Origin: Alphaproteobacteria bacterium | GTDB taxonomy: Bacteria; Pseudomonadota; Alphaproteobacteria; UBA11136 | Direction of reading: 5' to 3' | Length of the DNA: 38,364 nt | NCBI GenBank assembly: GCA_016776635.1 | Contig: JADHSZ010000026.1 | Coordinates: 1-38,364 of the forward strand | Shown here: in pieces, positions 1-11,645 of the stretch | How positions within the stretch are numbered: the first letter of the stretch is position 1 | Layout: every line of letters starts with the position of its first letter | Translations under genes and position numbers: made by a program | The notes under the pieces: model-generated | The model's database searches: none | The model's input: only the letters and a program-made list of their open reading frames with translations | What the model was told of the DNA's origin: nothing

Positions 1-71
1 TCGTCTAGTTGGGATAAATCTTCCATACGCTTTTTCAAAAAAATACGCGGCGCCAGTGCCGAAACCCCCAT
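1..71 (-). CDS. Possible 5' end of the next gene downstream of nuoN (runs off the window)
   Basis: After the nuoN stop codon the minus strand stays open from an ATG at 71 to the window edge, giving 23 codons beginning MGVSALAPRIFLKK and ending MEDLSQLD. A second in-frame ATG lies at codon 16. No convincing Shine-Dalgarno sequence precedes either ATG. In many alphaproteobacteria the gene after nuoN is birA (biotin-protein ligase), but these few residues are not enough to recognise it. The frame could equally be chance. No clear terminator is visible in the 63 bases between nuoN and this ATG. Confidence 0.2.
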   Translation of the reverse strand, partial: MGVSALAPRIFLKKRMEDLSQLD

Positions 72-134
72 CGTCAAAACTAAAAGAGGGTGGGCTTTAA
101 GGACACAACCTTAGGAAATTAAACGCCCCTCTGT

Positions 135-1586
135 CTAACCGCCGGGAAAGAGTGACGCCGCCGCCACGCTGGCCGCCGAGAGGATGGGCTCGGGATAGAC
201 GAAGAAGAACATGGTGAAGACCCCGGTGACGGCCAGAATCACGGCGATATCGCGGCCAATCCACTTGTCCAGGGGCTCGTGGGACTCGTCGAAATACATG
301 AACTTGATGATACGCATGTAATAGAAGGCCCCCACCACGCTGGTGAGAATGCCGATAATGGCCAGCGTATAGAGACCCGATTCGATGGCCGCCAGGAATA
401 CATAGAGCTTGCCGAAGAATCCGGCGAGCGGGGGAATCCCGGCCATGGAAAACATGAAAACGGCCATCGCCAGGGCAATCATGGGATGGGTTTTGGAAAG
501 CCCGGCCAGATCCTCGATTTCCTCCACCATGCGGTCGTGTTGGCGCATACAGAGGATGACGGCAAAGGTGCCCACCACCATGAAGAGATAGACCGTCATG
601 TAGATCAGCACGCCCTGGACCCCGGCGGGCGTGCCTGCGGCCAGACCCACCAGGGCGTACCCCACATGGCCGATGGAGCTGTAGGCCATGAGGCGCTTGA
701 TATTGGTCTGAGCCAGGGCGGCGAAACTACCCAGGATCATGGAGGCCAGCGATACCGCCACCACCACTTGCCGCCATTCCTCCACCAGCCCGCCCAGGGG
801 GTCCACGAGAACCCGTATGAAGAGGGCGATGGCGGCGATCTTCGGCGCCACGGCGAAAAAGGCGGTGACCGGGGTGGGCGCGCCCTCGTAAACATCGGGC
901 GTCCACATATGAAAGGGAACCGCGGAGATTTTGAACGCCAGCCCGGCCATCATGAATACCAGGCCGACAATGACGCCCACAGGCACATGGGAATTGCTGG
1001 CGGTGAGGATTTCAGCCAACACCGGGAATTCCGTGCTGCCGGCGAATCCGTAAATCAGCGACATGCCGTAGAGCAGCAGCCCCGAGGACAGGGCGCCGAG
1101 AATGAAATATTTGAGCCCGGCCTCGGTTGATCTGAGCGTATCGCGGCGGATGGCGGCAAGCACGTAAAGACACAGGCTCTGGAGTTCCAGACCGAGATAG
1201 AGGGAGAGCAGGCTGTTAGCGGAAATCATCATCATCATGCCCAGGGTGGCGAACAGGATGAGGATGGGATATTCGATGCGTTCCTGTTTTTCGTGGTCGT
1301 GATAGTCGAAGGAGAGCAGCACCGCCAGCGCCGAGCCCAGCAACACCAGTGATTTCATGAAAACGGCGAAGCGGTCGGAAATGAACAGGCCGGAAAAGGT
1401 GACGCCCTCCCCCGGCGCCACGGTCATTTCCAGAACCTGGACGGCGAGCAGGACGAAAACCGTGATATAGCCCACGAAGCGGGACGGAGCATCTTTGCGC
1501 ACCGCGCCGTACATCAGCAACAGCAGGCCGCTGAGGGCGAGCGCGATCTCGGGCAGGGCGGGATGAAAATCAGGCAGTTCGGTCAT
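135..1586 (-). CDS. nuoN: NADH-quinone oxidoreductase subunit N
   Basis: Last gene of the complex I operon, 483 aa. NuoN is one of three antiporter-like, proton-translocating membrane subunits of the inner-membrane arm. The protein is hydrophobic along its whole length, with about 14 predicted membrane segments and the family segment [20 protein letters not shown] followed by [12 protein letters not shown]. The reading frame is open 30 codons further upstream, but that stretch is arginine-rich and lies inside nuoM. The ATG at 1586 gives the expected N-terminus (MTELPDF) and is preceded by a TAGGAG-like site. It starts 16 bases after the nuoM stop codon, so it is cotranscribed with nuoM. Confidence 0.95.
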   Translation of the reverse strand: MTELPDFHPALPEIALALSGLLLLMYGAVRKDAPSRFVGYITVFVLLAVQVLEMTVAPGEGVTFSGLFISDRFAVFMKSLVLLGSALAVLLSFDYHDHEKQERIEYPILILFATLGMMMMISANSLLSLYLGLELQSLCLYVLAAIRRDTLRSTEAGLKYFILGALSSGLLLYGMSLIYGFAGSTEFPVLAEILTASNSHVPVGVIVGLVFMMAGLAFKISAVPFHMWTPDVYEGAPTPVTAFFAVAPKIAAIALFIRVLVDPLGGLVEEWRQVVVAVSLASMILGSFAALAQTNIKRLMAYSSIGHVGYALVGLAAGTPAGVQGVLIYMTVYLFMVVGTFAVILCMRQHDRMVEEIEDLAGLSKTHPMIALAMAVFMFSMAGIPPLAGFFGKLYVFLAAIESGLYTLAIIGILTSVVGAFYYMRIIKFMYFDESHEPLDKWIGRDIAVILAVTGVFTMFFFVYPEPILSAASVAAASLFPGG

Positions 1587-1602
1587 GTTTTCTTCTTCGC
1601 TC

Positions 1603-3114
1603 CTACGGCGCCGCGGCGGCCATCTGAAGGGCGCGCGCAATCTCGAAATTCTCAACCAGGTTATCGGCCGAGGCATGCATCAGGCCGAGGAAAAATTCGG
1701 GATAGATCCCCATCCACAGCACAAGCACCACCAGCGGCGTAAAGATCGCCACTTCCCGGCGATTGAGGTCGAGGATGGTTTTAAGCTCTTCTTTGTCGAG
1801 CACCCCCAACACCACCCTGCGATAGAGCCACAGCATGTAAACCGCGCCCAGCACCACCCCGGTGGAGGCCAGCACCGCCAGCAGGCGGTTGACCTGATAG
1901 GCGGCGAGGAGACTTAAAAATTCGCCGATGAAGCCGCTGGTGCCGGGCAGACCCAGCGCCCCCAGGGTAAATACCATGAACACCAGGGCATAGGCCGGCA
2001 TGCGATGGACCAGCCCGCCATAGCGGGAGATATCGCGGCTGTGGATGCGGTCGTAGACCACGCCCACGCACAGGAACAGGGCCGAGGAAATGATGCCGTG
2101 GCTGAGCATCTGGAACAGCGCCCCCTCCACGCCCTGGGCGCTGACGGTGAAAATACCGATGGTGACGAATCCCATATGGGCCACCGAGGAATAGGCGATG
2201 AGCTTTTTCATGTCCTCCTGGGCCAGGGCCACCAGCGAGGTGTAGATGATGGCCACCACGCTCAAGGAGAAGATCAACGGCTGGAAGAACATGCTGGCCT
2301 CGGGCAGCATGGGCAACGAGAAGCGCAGGAAGCCGTAGGCCCCCATTTTCAACAGCACACCGGCGAGAATCACCGAGCCCGCCGTGGGCGCCTCCACATG
2401 GGCGTCGGGCAGCCAGGTATGCACCGGCCACATGGGCACCTTGACCGCGAAGGAGGCGAAGAAGGCGAGCCACAACCAGTATTGCAGGGTGGGATTGATC
2501 TCGGCCTGCATCAGGGTGGGAATGTCGGTGGTGCCCACCACCACGTAGAGGGTGAGAACCGCGATCAGCATCAGCACCGAGCCGGCCAGCGTATAGAGGA
2601 AGAACTTGAAGGCCGCATAGATGCGCCGCGGCCCGCCCCAGACGCCGATAATCAGGAACATGGGGATCAGAACGCCCTCGAAGAAGAGATAGAAGATGAC
2701 GAAATCCAGGGCGCAGAACATGCCCACCATCATGGTTTCCAGCACCAGGAAGGCGATCATGTATTCCTTGACGTGATTGCGGATGGAGTCCCAGCTGGCG
2801 AGGATGCAAAGCGGTGTTAAAAAGGTGGAGAGCAGCACGAACCAGACCGAGATGCCGTCCACGCCCATGCGGTACTGAATGCCGAGCCCGCTGATCCACT
2901 GTTCCGTCTCCACGAACTGGAACCCGGCGATGCTGGGATCGAAGCGGACGATCAGCATCAGCGACAGGACGAAGGTGACGAACGAGGCCCACAAAGCAAG
3001 CTGGCGCGAGTTGCGGGCTACCGTTTCCTCGTCGCCCTTGATCATGAAGATGAAGAGCGCGCCAATAAACGGCAGGAAGGTGACCAGCGAGAGTATGGGA
3101 AGATGCACAACCAT
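1603..3114 (-). CDS. nuoM: NADH-quinone oxidoreductase subunit M
   Basis: A 503-aa antiporter-like membrane subunit of complex I, of normal family length and hydrophobic throughout. The conserved stretch [20 protein letters not shown] with the following [12 protein letters not shown] is the NuoM/NuoL/NuoN-type proton channel segment. The glutamate early in the protein (residues about 140-145, [10 protein letters not shown]) matches the essential membrane glutamate of NuoM. The gene begins four bases after the nuoL stop and is followed closely by nuoN. Confidence 0.96.
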   Translation of the reverse strand: MVVHLPILSLVTFLPFIGALFIFMIKGDEETVARNSRQLALWASFVTFVLSLMLIVRFDPSIAGFQFVETEQWISGLGIQYRMGVDGISVWFVLLSTFLTPLCILASWDSIRNHVKEYMIAFLVLETMMVGMFCALDFVIFYLFFEGVLIPMFLIIGVWGGPRRIYAAFKFFLYTLAGSVLMLIAVLTLYVVVGTTDIPTLMQAEINPTLQYWLWLAFFASFAVKVPMWPVHTWLPDAHVEAPTAGSVILAGVLLKMGAYGFLRFSLPMLPEASMFFQPLIFSLSVVAIIYTSLVALAQEDMKKLIAYSSVAHMGFVTIGIFTVSAQGVEGALFQMLSHGIISSALFLCVGVVYDRIHSRDISRYGGLVHRMPAYALVFMVFTLGALGLPGTSGFIGEFLSLLAAYQVNRLLAVLASTGVVLGAVYMLWLYRRVVLGVLDKEELKTILDLNRREVAIFTPLVVLVLWMGIYPEFFLGLMHASADNLVENFEIARALQMAAAAP

Positions 3115-3118
3115 GGCC

Positions 3119-5053
3119 CTAGCCCATTAACCCGTAGAGATACCAGCTGATAAACCCGACCACGCCGATGATCATGGCGAAGGCGTAATGGTAGACATAT
3201 CCGCTTTGCAGCGCCGCCGCGCGCCGCCCCATGCGCATCACCGAGGCGGCGATGCCGTCGGGGCCGATGCCGTCGATGAGCTCGCCGTCGCCCGACTTCC
3301 AGAGGCCGCGCCCCAGGATGAGCGCCGGGCGCACCAAGAGGCGGTCATAAATTTCGTCGAAATACCACTTGTTGTAGAGGAAGGCGTGGACGCGGGGGAA
3401 ACGTTCCGCCGCGTGGCCGGCAAGCCCCGGGAACATGAAATAAACCAGGAAGGCCAGCGCCATGCCCAGAACCGCCAGCACCAGCGGCGTCAGCTTGATA
3501 TACCAGGGCGCGTGATGGGCCTCGGCCAAGGCGTCATGACCGGGCAGCACCAGGATCGAGGCGCGCCAGAACCCTTCCCCGCCATCGCCCACGAACAGGT
3601 CATAGCCCAGGGAGCCGGAGAAAATAGCGCCCACCGCCAGCAACACCAGCGGCACCGTCATCACTTTGGGTGATTCGTGGACGTGGGCCATCACCTTTTC
3701 GTCGGCGCGAGGCTCTCCGTGGAAGGTCATGAACAGCAGGCGGCAGCTGTAGAAGGCCGTGAGGAAGGCCACAACCACGCCAATGACATAGGCGAAATTG
3801 CCCACCAGACTGTGCGCTCCCCAGGCCGATTCGATAATGATATCCTTGGAATAATAGCCGGCGAAGAAGGGTATCCCCACAAGCGCCAGACTGCCCACCC
3901 ACATCACCGCATAGGTCAGGGGAATCTTGCGCCAGATGCCGCCCATTTTGCGCATGTCCTGTTCGTCGGACATGGCGTGGATCACCGATCCCGAGCCCAG
4001 GAACAACAGTGACTTGAAGAAGGCATGGGTCATGAGGTGGAAGATGGCGGCGCCATAGGCCGAGACCCCGATGGCGAAGAACATGTAGCCCAATTGGCTG
4101 CAGGTGGAATAGGCGATCACGCGCTTGATGTCGTTCTGGGCCAGGGCGATGGTGCCCGCCATGAAAGCGGTCAGTGCCCCGATCACCGCCACCAGGGCAA
4201 GCACCGACGGGGCCAGTTCAAAGAGAGGCGACATGCGCACCACCATGAACACTCCGGCGGTGACCATGGTGGCGGCATGAATCAGCGCCGAAACCGGGGT
4301 CGGGCCTTCCATGGCGTCGGGCAGCCACACATGCAGGCCGATCTGCGCCGATTTGCCCATGGCGCCGATGAACAGCAGCAGACAGATCAGGGTCAGGGCG
4401 TGCACTTCGAGTCCCAAAAATTCGAACGAGGTCTCGGCCTGGGCCGGGGCGGCGGCGAAAATGGTCTCGAAGGAGACCGAGCCAAATAAATAGAAGACGG
4501 CGAAAATACCCAGCGCGAAGCCGAAATCGCCGATACGGTTGAGCACGAAGGCCTTGATCGCCGCGGCGTTGGCCGAGTCGCGGTCATACCAGAACCCGAT
4601 CAACAGATAGGAGCACAGGCCCACGCCTTCCCAGCCGAAGAAGAGCTGGACCAGGTTGTCCGCGCTCACCAGCATCAGCATGAAGAAGGTAAAGAGGCTG
4701 AGATAGGAGAAGAACCGGGGTATGGACGGGTCTTTCGCCATATAGCCGATGGAATAGATATGGATCAGGGCCGAAACCACCGACACCACGAACACCATCA
4801 CCGCGCTCAGGGTATCGAATTTCAGAGCCCAGGAGGCTTCGAACCCGCCCGAACGTATCCAGGTGAACAATTCGATCACCCGTTCGTTGCCGTCCAGCGC
4901 CACATCACGGAAAATGATGATCGAGAACAGTCCCGAGAGCACCATCATCCCGCAAGCGATGAGCTGGGCGCCACGGTCGCCAACCCAGCGCCCGAAGAGC
5001 CCGGCTGCGATGGCCCCGATCAGGGGCAGGAATATGGTGGCCACATAGAGCAC
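3119..5053 (-). CDS. nuoL: NADH-quinone oxidoreductase subunit L
   Basis: A 644-aa antiporter-like subunit that caps the distal end of the complex I membrane arm. In known complexes its long C-terminal lateral helix runs along NuoM and NuoN. The family core is present: [19 protein letters not shown], then [20 protein letters not shown] followed by [13 protein letters not shown]. The length matches alphaproteobacterial NuoL. It begins three bases after nuoK and ends four bases before nuoM, so the three genes are almost certainly one transcript with coupled translation. Confidence 0.96.
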   Translation of the reverse strand: MLYVATIFLPLIGAIAAGLFGRWVGDRGAQLIACGMMVLSGLFSIIIFRDVALDGNERVIELFTWIRSGGFEASWALKFDTLSAVMVFVVSVVSALIHIYSIGYMAKDPSIPRFFSYLSLFTFFMLMLVSADNLVQLFFGWEGVGLCSYLLIGFWYDRDSANAAAIKAFVLNRIGDFGFALGIFAVFYLFGSVSFETIFAAAPAQAETSFEFLGLEVHALTLICLLLFIGAMGKSAQIGLHVWLPDAMEGPTPVSALIHAATMVTAGVFMVVRMSPLFELAPSVLALVAVIGALTAFMAGTIALAQNDIKRVIAYSTCSQLGYMFFAIGVSAYGAAIFHLMTHAFFKSLLFLGSGSVIHAMSDEQDMRKMGGIWRKIPLTYAVMWVGSLALVGIPFFAGYYSKDIIIESAWGAHSLVGNFAYVIGVVVAFLTAFYSCRLLFMTFHGEPRADEKVMAHVHESPKVMTVPLVLLAVGAIFSGSLGYDLFVGDGGEGFWRASILVLPGHDALAEAHHAPWYIKLTPLVLAVLGMALAFLVYFMFPGLAGHAAERFPRVHAFLYNKWYFDEIYDRLLVRPALILGRGLWKSGDGELIDGIGPDGIAASVMRMGRRAAALQSGYVYHYAFAMIIGVVGFISWYLYGLMG

Positions 5054-5056
5054 GGG

Positions 5057-5368
5057 CTATCCCTTCATCACGTTCACGTCTTCCACCTCGATGGAGCCGC
5101 GGTTGCGGAAGAAAACAATCATGATGGCGAGCCCGATGGCGGCCTCGGCGGCGGCCACGGTGAGCACGAACATGGCGAAAACCTGTCCCGTTAAATCTTG
5201 GAGAAAGCTGGAAAAAGCCACCAGATTGAGGTTCACCGCCAACAGCATCAGTTCCACCGACATGAGGATGATGATCACGTTCTTGCGGTTGAGGAAAATG
5301 CCGAAAATGCCCAGCGAAAACAGGATCGCGGCGACGCTGAGGTAATGTCCCAGGGTGATGGTCAGCAT
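5057..5368 (-). CDS. nuoK: NADH-quinone oxidoreductase subunit K
   Basis: A small subunit of 103 aa with three membrane helices, belonging to the proton-translocating region of complex I (MrpC-like). The conserved membrane glutamate sits in the second helix ([19 protein letters not shown]). A second acidic residue lies in the third helix ([11 protein letters not shown]). Length is normal for the family. It starts four bases after nuoJ ends and is followed three bases later by nuoL. Confidence 0.96.
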   Translation of the reverse strand: MLTITLGHYLSVAAILFSLGIFGIFLNRKNVIIILMSVELMLLAVNLNLVAFSSFLQDLTGQVFAMFVLTVAAAEAAIGLAIMIVFFRNRGSIEVEDVNVMKG

Positions 5369-5372
5369 GGCT

Positions 5373-6011
5373 TTAGATCCCTCCCCCTATGGGCATTTTG
5401 CGGATTTCCACGGACTCCTCGCGCGGCCGCGATACCTGCCGCGAAATGTCCTGGCGGCGCACACCCGTCCGTGAACGGTGGGTCAGGGTGATGGCGCCGA
5501 TCATGGCCACCAGAAGCACCAGCCCCGCCGCCTGGAAGAGGTAGAAGTACTGGGTATAGAGAACGTCGCCCAAGGCCCGGGTATTGGTCATGATCCCCGA
5601 GGGAGCGATCAGGGTCGAGGCGCCGCCCGCCGCCGCCGTTACCTCGGGCGCGAAGGCCCAGCCTCCGGCCACGAAGGCCAGCTCCACCAGCAGGATGAGG
5701 CCCACCAGGCCGCCCACCGGAAGGTATTGAAGAAAGCCTTCGCGCATGGTGACGAAATTGATGTTGAGCATCATCACCACGAACAGGAACAGCACCGCCA
5801 CCGCACCCACATAGACCACCACCAGAATCATGGCCAGGAACTCCGCCCCCAACAGCAGGAACAGCCCCGCCGCATTGAAGAAGGCGAGAATCAGGAACAG
5901 CACCGAATGCACCGGATTGCGGGCGGCGACCACCATCACGCCGGCGGCCAACAGCCAGCCGGAGAACAGATAGAAGGCAAGACCCGAGACGAGGACACCG
6001 GCTTCAGGCAT
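5373..6011 (-). CDS. nuoJ: NADH-quinone oxidoreductase subunit J
   Basis: A complex I membrane subunit of 212 aa with five predicted membrane helices. The conserved segment of the third helix ([20 protein letters not shown]) contains the pi-bulge tyrosine/glycine region known from NuoJ. The hydrophilic C-terminus (residues about 170-212) is arginine-rich. I chose the ATG at 6011 (MPEAGVLV) because GGGAGGAAG lies just upstream. The frame extends ten codons further to a TTG that lacks such a site. The 60-base gap after nuoI is the second-longest gap in the operon and shows no obvious terminator. Confidence 0.94.
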   Translation of the reverse strand: MPEAGVLVSGLAFYLFSGWLLAAGVMVVAARNPVHSVLFLILAFFNAAGLFLLLGAEFLAMILVVVYVGAVAVLFLFVVMMLNINFVTMREGFLQYLPVGGLVGLILLVELAFVAGGWAFAPEVTAAAGGASTLIAPSGIMTNTRALGDVLYTQYFYLFQAAGLVLLVAMIGAITLTHRSRTGVRRQDISRQVSRPREESVEIRKMPIGGGI

Positions 6012-6071
6012 CTCTTCCTCCCTTCTTGGTTCTGGTTTCAACAGTCATGGCGTTTCCTTCGGATTCCTTTT

Positions 6072-6560
6072 CTAGCGATAGGGTGCGTCGCGTTCGATAT
6101 TGGCGGCGATTTCCGCCTCCCAGCGGTCGCCATTGGCAAGCAGCTTGTCTTTGTTGTACATGAGCTCGGCCCGGGTTTCGGTGGCGAACTCGAAGTTCGG
6201 CCCCTCGACGATGGCGTCCACCGGACAGGCCTCCTGGCAGAATCCGCAATAGATGCATTTGGTCATATCCAGGTCGTAGCGGGTGGTGCGGCGGCTGCCG
6301 TCGGGCCGCGGCTCGGCCTCGATAGTGATGGCCTGGGCCGGACAGATGGCCTCGCACAGCTTGCAGGCGATGCAGCGTTCCTCGCCCGATTCATAGCGCC
6401 GCAGGGCGTGTTCGCCGCGAAAGCGCGGAGACAGCGGCCCCTTCTCGAGGGGATAGTTGAGCGTCACCTTGGGCCGGAAGAAATAGACCAGGGTCAACCA
6501 CATCCCCGACAGCAGTTCGAAAAGAAGGACCGACCGGACTCTGCGTTCAAGCAAGGTCAT
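6072..6560 (-). CDS. nuoI: NADH-quinone oxidoreductase subunit I (two 4Fe-4S clusters)
   Basis: A ferredoxin-like peripheral subunit of 162 aa that carries clusters N6a and N6b and passes electrons towards NuoB. The two cysteine quartets are intact: C63, C66, C69, C73 and C102, C105, C108, C112, each with the following proline. An N-terminal amphipathic helix (residues about 1-30) fits its membrane docking. The ATG at 6560 overlaps the nuoH stop codon as ATGA and has GGGAGG upstream. A longer frame exists but runs through nuoH coding sequence. Confidence 0.96.
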   Translation of the reverse strand: MTLLERRVRSVLLFELLSGMWLTLVYFFRPKVTLNYPLEKGPLSPRFRGEHALRRYESGEERCIACKLCEAICPAQAITIEAEPRPDGSRRTTRYDLDMTKCIYCGFCQEACPVDAIVEGPNFEFATETRAELMYNKDKLLANGDRWEAEIAANIERDAPYR

Positions 6561-7582
6561 AAGGCGCCTCCCGCCGGGGGCAGCCATCCCGTGACAATCA
6601 GAACCCCGGCCGTCAACACCACCCAGGCCATGGACAGGGGCAGGAACACCTTCCACCCCAAACGCATGAGCTGGTCATAGCGGTAGCGCGGGAAGGTGGC
6701 GCGCACCCATAGGAAGCCGAACAGCACGCCCGCGATCTTGATCAGGAACCACAGCGGCCCGGGAATCAGGTTAAAGGGCGCCACGTCGAAGGGCGGCAGC
6801 CAGCCGCCGAGGAACAGAATCACGGTCATGGCGCTCATCAGGATCATGTTGGCGTATTCGCCAAGGAAGAAGAGCGCGAAGGTCATGGCCGAATATTCCA
6901 CATTATATCCGGCCACCAGCTCGGCCTCGGCCTCGGGCAGATCGAAAGGCGCGCGGTTGGTTTCGGCCAGGGCGGAGATAAAAAACACCACGAACATGGG
7001 CAGCAACGGAATCACGAACCACACCGTTTCCTGGGCCAGGACGATGGCGGTGAGATTGAGAGAGCCCACGCAGAGCAGCACCGTGATGATGATGAATCCG
7101 ATAGAGACCTCGTAGGAGACCATCTGGGCCGCCGAGCGCAGGGCGCCGAGAAAGGCGTATTTGGAATTGCTCGCCCAACCCGCCATGATGACGCCGTAGA
7201 CGCCCAGCGAGGAAATGGCGAAGAGGTAGAGAATACCCACATTGATGTCGGCCAGGACCAGACCCTGGTCGAAGGGAATCACCGCCCAGGCCACAAGCCC
7301 CAGGGTAAAGGTGAGTATGGGCGCGAAGATGAAGACCGCCGGATTGGCGCTGCTCGGCACCACGGTTTCCTTCATGAACAGTTTCAAGCCGTCGGCAATA
7401 GGCTGTAACAGGCCGAAGGGCCCCACAACGTTGGGCCCTTTTCGCAGCTGCATGGCGCCGATCACCTTGCGCTCGGCATAGGTGAGATAGGCCACGCAGA
7501 TCAGCAACGGCAGCACAATGGCCACGATCTTGGCCACAATGATGATCAGCGGCAGCAGATATTCTTGCCAGAGTTCAACCAT
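6557..7582 (-). CDS. nuoH: NADH-quinone oxidoreductase subunit H
   Basis: A 341-aa membrane subunit with about eight helices that forms the quinone-entry chamber at the junction with the peripheral arm. Family hallmarks are present: [20 protein letters not shown] near residue 35 (the loop facing the quinone site), the acidic run [20 protein letters not shown], and the C-terminal [13 protein letters not shown]. It overlaps the nuoG stop region by 8 bases and the nuoI start by 4 bases, which points to translational coupling. Confidence 0.97.
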   Translation of the reverse strand: MVELWQEYLLPLIIIVAKIVAIVLPLLICVAYLTYAERKVIGAMQLRKGPNVVGPFGLLQPIADGLKLFMKETVVPSSANPAVFIFAPILTFTLGLVAWAVIPFDQGLVLADINVGILYLFAISSLGVYGVIMAGWASNSKYAFLGALRSAAQMVSYEVSIGFIIITVLLCVGSLNLTAIVLAQETVWFVIPLLPMFVVFFISALAETNRAPFDLPEAEAELVAGYNVEYSAMTFALFFLGEYANMILMSAMTVILFLGGWLPPFDVAPFNLIPGPLWFLIKIAGVLFGFLWVRATFPRYRYDQLMRLGWKVFLPLSMAWVVLTAGVLIVTGWLPPAGGAL

Positions 7583-9662
7583 CGGTGCCCGTGATGCTGA
7601 GGTGAGGAACGATGAAGGTGTCGGTGCAGCGCGCCATGGTTTCCGAGGCGCGGCCGATGGGGTCGGTCATGTAGAAATTTTCCACCGTATCGGCGAAGGG
7701 CGAGCCGTTCATCTTGCCGGGAGCGCCGAAGGCGGCCCACTTGGTTTTTGCCGTGCGGTCGGCGGCGGCCACGTCGAGCTCGGCGAAAACAGCATTGCTG
7801 CGGATCATCTGGGCGCGCAGTTCTTCCAGGGTGTCATAGCCCGCTTTCTGGCCCAGGGCCTGTGACAGGGCGCGCAACACCATCCAGTCGGGACGGGCCT
7901 GGCCCGGTGGATGCACCGCAAGGCGGCTCTGTTGCACCCGGCCCTCGGTATTAACGTAGGTGGCGTCCTTTTCCGTATAGGCCGCGCCGGGAAGCACCAC
8001 GTCGGCGGCGGCGGCCCCGGCATCACCATGATGGCCTTGGTAGATGACGAAGGCGGGGTCGAGGAAGGTGGTGTCGATCTCGTCGGCGCCGAGCAGATAG
8101 ACCACTTCCAGCTCGCCACTTGCCGCACCATCGAGAATGCCGGCAACGTCGCGCCCACCCTCGCCGGGAACGAATCCCAGGTCCATGGCGCCCACCCGCG
8201 CGGCGGCTTTGTGCAGAACGTTGAACCCGTTCCGGTCGTGGCTCACCATGGCGAACTGGTCCGCCAGATCGCGGGCGGCGGCGAGAACCGCGGCACCGTC
8301 GGCACGGGCCAGCGCCCCCTGTCCCAGGATCAGCATGGGCCTGTTCGCGGCATCCATGAGTTCCGCGAACATATGGGAACGCGACAGAATCTGTTCCAGG
8401 GTACGGGGGCCGGAACCGAGATATTCGTAGGCGTAGGTGAGATCGACCTTGGCCCCCACAAGGGCCACGGAGAAGCTGCCCATGAGAAAGCGCTTGCGCA
8501 GGCGGGCGTTGATGAGGGGCGCTTCGATGCGGGGATTGACGCCGATCAAAAGGCACAGATCGGCGTGCTCGATGCCCGAGATACTGGTATTGAAGAGATA
8601 GCCGGCGCGGGCCGCGGGATCGAGCATGGCGCCGTCCTGGCGGCAATCCATATGAGGCGACTTGAAGGCATTCATGATGTCTTTGAGCGCCTGTATGGAT
8701 TCGCAGCAGGCCAGATCACCGGCGATGGCGGCGATCTTCTGGCCCTTGGCTCCCTTGATGGCGGCGATGCGCCCGGCGATGGCGGCAAAGGCTTCCTCCC
8801 AGCTTGCTTCGCGCAGCCGTCCGTCTTCACGGACATAGGGGCGGTCGAGACGCTGGCGCTTCAGTCCGTCATAGGAAAACCGCGTCTTGTCGGAAATCCA
8901 TTCCTCGTTGATGTCCTCGTTGAGGCGGGGAAGAACACGCATGACCTCGTTGCCGCGGGAATCGACCCGGATATTGCTGCCCACCGCATCCAGCACATCC
9001 ACGGTCTCGGTGTGGCGCAACTCCCAAGCGCGGGCGGTGAAGGCGTAGGGTTTCGAGGTCAGCGCCCCCACCGGACAGAGGTCGATCATATTGCCCGACA
9101 TTTCGGAACTCACGGCCATCTCTACATAAGTGCCCACTTCGGTGTTTTCGCCGCGCCCCGTGGCTCCCATTTCCTCGACGCCGGCCACCTCGGTGGAAAA
9201 ACGGACACAGCGCGTGCAGTGGATACAGCGGGTCATGGCGGTGGCCACCAGGGGGCCTAGGTCCTTTTCCGCAACCGCCCGCTTGTTTTCCTGGAAGCGG
9301 CTTTGATCGGCGCCATAGGCCATGGTGATGTCCTGGAGATCACATTCGCCGCCCTGGTCGCAGATGGGGCAGTCCAGGGGATGGTTGATGAGCAGAAATT
9401 CCAGGGCGCTCTTGCGCGCCTTTTTCACCATCGGCGTATTGGTGTAAACCACCATGCCGTCGGCAACCGGCATGGCGCAGGAGGCGACGGGCCGGGGCGA
9501 AGGTTCCATTTCCACAAGGCACATGCGGCAGTTGCCGGAGATCGACAGGCGTTCGTGATAACAAAAGCGGGGAATCTCGATGCCGGCGATCTCGCAGGCC
9601 TGAAGCACGGTGAGCCCGGAATCCACTTCGATCTCCATATGGTTGATGGTGATCTTGGGCAT
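7575..9662 (-). CDS. nuoG: NADH-quinone oxidoreductase subunit G (iron-sulfur subunit)
   Basis: A 695-aa peripheral-arm subunit that relays electrons from NuoF. It reads as an N-terminal 2Fe-2S ferredoxin domain (C34, C45, C48, C62), the His-Cys3 N5 motif (H94, C98, C101, C107), the N4 quartet (C146, C149, C152, C196), and then a long molybdopterin-oxidoreductase-like domain (residues about 215-690) that in this family carries no cofactor. The frame is open 20 codons upstream. The ATG at 9662 (MPKITINH) was chosen because GGAAGGAG lies at normal distance and the ferredoxin fold starts there. It begins 13 bases after nuoF ends. Confidence 0.96.
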   Translation of the reverse strand: MPKITINHMEIEVDSGLTVLQACEIAGIEIPRFCYHERLSISGNCRMCLVEMEPSPRPVASCAMPVADGMVVYTNTPMVKKARKSALEFLLINHPLDCPICDQGGECDLQDITMAYGADQSRFQENKRAVAEKDLGPLVATAMTRCIHCTRCVRFSTEVAGVEEMGATGRGENTEVGTYVEMAVSSEMSGNMIDLCPVGALTSKPYAFTARAWELRHTETVDVLDAVGSNIRVDSRGNEVMRVLPRLNEDINEEWISDKTRFSYDGLKRQRLDRPYVREDGRLREASWEEAFAAIAGRIAAIKGAKGQKIAAIAGDLACCESIQALKDIMNAFKSPHMDCRQDGAMLDPAARAGYLFNTSISGIEHADLCLLIGVNPRIEAPLINARLRKRFLMGSFSVALVGAKVDLTYAYEYLGSGPRTLEQILSRSHMFAELMDAANRPMLILGQGALARADGAAVLAAARDLADQFAMVSHDRNGFNVLHKAAARVGAMDLGFVPGEGGRDVAGILDGAASGELEVVYLLGADEIDTTFLDPAFVIYQGHHGDAGAAAADVVLPGAAYTEKDATYVNTEGRVQQSRLAVHPPGQARPDWMVLRALSQALGQKAGYDTLEELRAQMIRSNAVFAELDVAAADRTAKTKWAAFGAPGKMNGSPFADTVENFYMTDPIGRASETMARCTDTFIVPHLSITGTDG

Positions 9663-9675
9663 GGGGACTCCTTCC

Positions 9676-11007
9676 TCAGACCGCTTCGGAGATATCTTCG
9701 GGGATATCTTCGTCATAGCCACCGGCAGGCGCGGTGATGGTCAGATCATGGATGCCAATACGGCGCTCCAGCTCGGGCCGGAAATGACGGATCAGGCCTT
9801 GGATCGGCCACGCCGCCGCATCGCCCAGGGCGCAGATGGTGTGGCCCTCGATCTGGCGGGTGACCTCCTCGATCATGTCGATGTCCTCGATCCGGGCATC
9901 CCCCTCCACCAGTTTTTCCATCATCCGCCACAGCCAGCCCGTACCCTCGCGGCAGGGCGTACACTGGCCACAGGATTCGTGCTTGTAAAATTTTGAGAAC
10001 CGGGCGATGGCGCGGACGATATCGGTAGACTTGTCCATGACGATCACGGCCGCGGTACCCAGGCCCGATTGAACCTCGCGCAAGGAATCAAAATCCATGA
10101 GCACGTTGTCGCAGACGGATTTGGGAATAAGCGGAGTAGAGCAACCGCCGGGGATTACCGCCATCAGATTATCCCATCCTCCGCGCACGCCTCCGGCGTG
10201 TTTTTCGATGAGTTCCCGCAGGGGAACGCCCATCTCTTCCTCGACGGTACAGGGCAGGTTCACATGGCCGGAGATGCAAAACAGCTTGGTGCCCGTGTTC
10301 TTGGGCCGCCCCAATGACGCAAACCAGTCGGCCCCGCGGCGCAGAATCTCCGGCGCCACGGCGACGGTTTCCACATTGGTCACCGTGGTGGGACAGCCGT
10401 AAAGACCGGCATTGGCCGGAAACGGAGGCTTCATGCGGGGCTGGCCCTTATTGCCCTCGAGGCTCTCCAGCAGGGCCGTTTCCTCGCCGCAGACATAGGC
10501 GCCGGCCCCGTGATGAAGATAAATTTCGAAATCCCATCCTGATTTACAGGCGTTCCCGCCGATCAGCCCAGCCTTGCGGGCTTCGTCGATGGCCACCTGA
10601 AGGCGCTGGGCCTCGGCATGAAATTCCCCGCGGATATAGATATAGGCGGTGTTGGCGCCCATGGCGAAACCGGCAAGCAGCGCCCCTTCCAGCAGCTTGT
10701 GGGGATCATGGCGGATGATCTCGCGGTCCTTGCAGGTGCCGGGCTCGCCTTCATCGGCATTGACGACCAGGTAATGGGGCCGGCCGTCCGATTCCTTGGG
10801 CATGAAGGACCATTTCATGCCGGCGGGGAAACCCGCGCCGCCACGTCCGCGCAGGCCCGATTCCTTGATCTCTTCGACAATCCAGTCCCGCCCCTTTTCG
10901 AGGATGGCCTTGGTGCCGTCCCAGTCGCCGCGTTTGCGGGCGCCGCGCAGACGCCAGTCGGAAAGCCCGTAGAGATTGGTAAAGATTCGGTCGGCGTCGT
11001 GCAGCAT
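9676..11007 (-). CDS. nuoF: NADH-quinone oxidoreductase subunit F (NADH/FMN-binding)
   Basis: A 443-aa subunit that oxidises NADH with FMN and carries cluster N3. The glycine-rich nucleotide/FMN segment [16 protein letters not shown] is at residues 51-66. The N3 ligands C346, C349, C352 and C392 are present in [11 protein letters not shown] and TICALGD. Length is standard. The ATG at 11007 shares one base with the nuoE stop codon (TGATG), so nuoE and nuoF are translationally coupled. Confidence 0.97.
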   Translation of the reverse strand: MLHDADRIFTNLYGLSDWRLRGARKRGDWDGTKAILEKGRDWIVEEIKESGLRGRGGAGFPAGMKWSFMPKESDGRPHYLVVNADEGEPGTCKDREIIRHDPHKLLEGALLAGFAMGANTAYIYIRGEFHAEAQRLQVAIDEARKAGLIGGNACKSGWDFEIYLHHGAGAYVCGEETALLESLEGNKGQPRMKPPFPANAGLYGCPTTVTNVETVAVAPEILRRGADWFASLGRPKNTGTKLFCISGHVNLPCTVEEEMGVPLRELIEKHAGGVRGGWDNLMAVIPGGCSTPLIPKSVCDNVLMDFDSLREVQSGLGTAAVIVMDKSTDIVRAIARFSKFYKHESCGQCTPCREGTGWLWRMMEKLVEGDARIEDIDMIEEVTRQIEGHTICALGDAAAWPIQGLIRHFRPELERRIGIHDLTITAPAGGYDEDIPEDISEAV

Positions 11008-11645
11008 CAGCTCTTCCCCCTGCCACTGCCGGGACCGCGCGCCGGCACCTCAAGAAGCGTGGTCGGGCCGCTGGCCGGCGCCGCGCCATGACGGGGCTTG
11101 TCGCCGCGTTTGAGCAGGGTGAGGATGGCCTCCACCCGGGCCGGGTCGAGATCCTCGAAATAATCGTCATTGATTTTAAGCATGGGCGCATTGACGCAAG
11201 CGCCGAGACATTCCACCTCGCCCAGGGTGAATTCGCCGTCCTCGGAAGTCTCGCCCAGACCAATACCGAGAATCTTGTGGCAGGAAGCCACCACCTCGTC
11301 GGAGCCGCGCAGCCAGCACGGCGTGGTGGTGCAGATTTGTATATGGTTTTTGCCCACCGGCGCGTGGTTGTACATGGAATAGAAGGTGGCCACCTCGTAG
11401 ACCCGGATCGGCGCCATGCCGAGAATCTCCGCCACCCGGTCCATGGCCGCACGGGTCAGCCAGCCGCCGATCTGGCGCTGGGCCAGGGTCAATAGCGGCA
11501 TGACGGCGCTTTCCTGACGACCCGCCGGATAGAGATCGAGAATATCGGGAATACTCGCCGTGTTTTCGGGCGAAAACTTGAAGGTTTTTGGCTTCGTATT
11601 CGTGGCCTTCTTCTTGCCGGGGGGATTTTTGGTTGTCCCGCTCAT
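11007..11645 (-). CDS. nuoE: NADH-quinone oxidoreductase subunit E (2Fe-2S)
   Basis: A 212-aa thioredoxin-fold subunit carrying cluster N1a, partner of NuoF. The four ligands are C105, C110, C146 and C150 (CTTTPC and CLGAC). The N-terminus has a lysine-rich extension (residues 1-24) before the usual FSPENTA start of the family. The C-terminal 25-30 residues ([11 protein letters not shown] onward) are low-complexity and probably disordered. Its ATG overlaps the nuoD stop as ATGA. Confidence 0.95.
   Translation of the reverse strand: MSGTTKNPPGKKKATNTKPKTFKFSPENTASIPDILDLYPAGRQESAVMPLLTLAQRQIGGWLTRAAMDRVAEILGMAPIRVYEVATFYSMYNHAPVGKNHIQICTTTPCWLRGSDEVVASCHKILGIGLGETSEDGEFTLGEVECLGACVNAPMLKINDDYFEDLDPARVEAILTLLKRGDKPRHGAAPASGPTTLLEVPARGPGSGRGKS

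Noticed and set aside
7911..9260. Plus-strand open frame of 449 codons opposite nuoG
   Set aside because: Shadow caused by high GC and third-position bias. No family motif, and it lies wholly inside nuoG.
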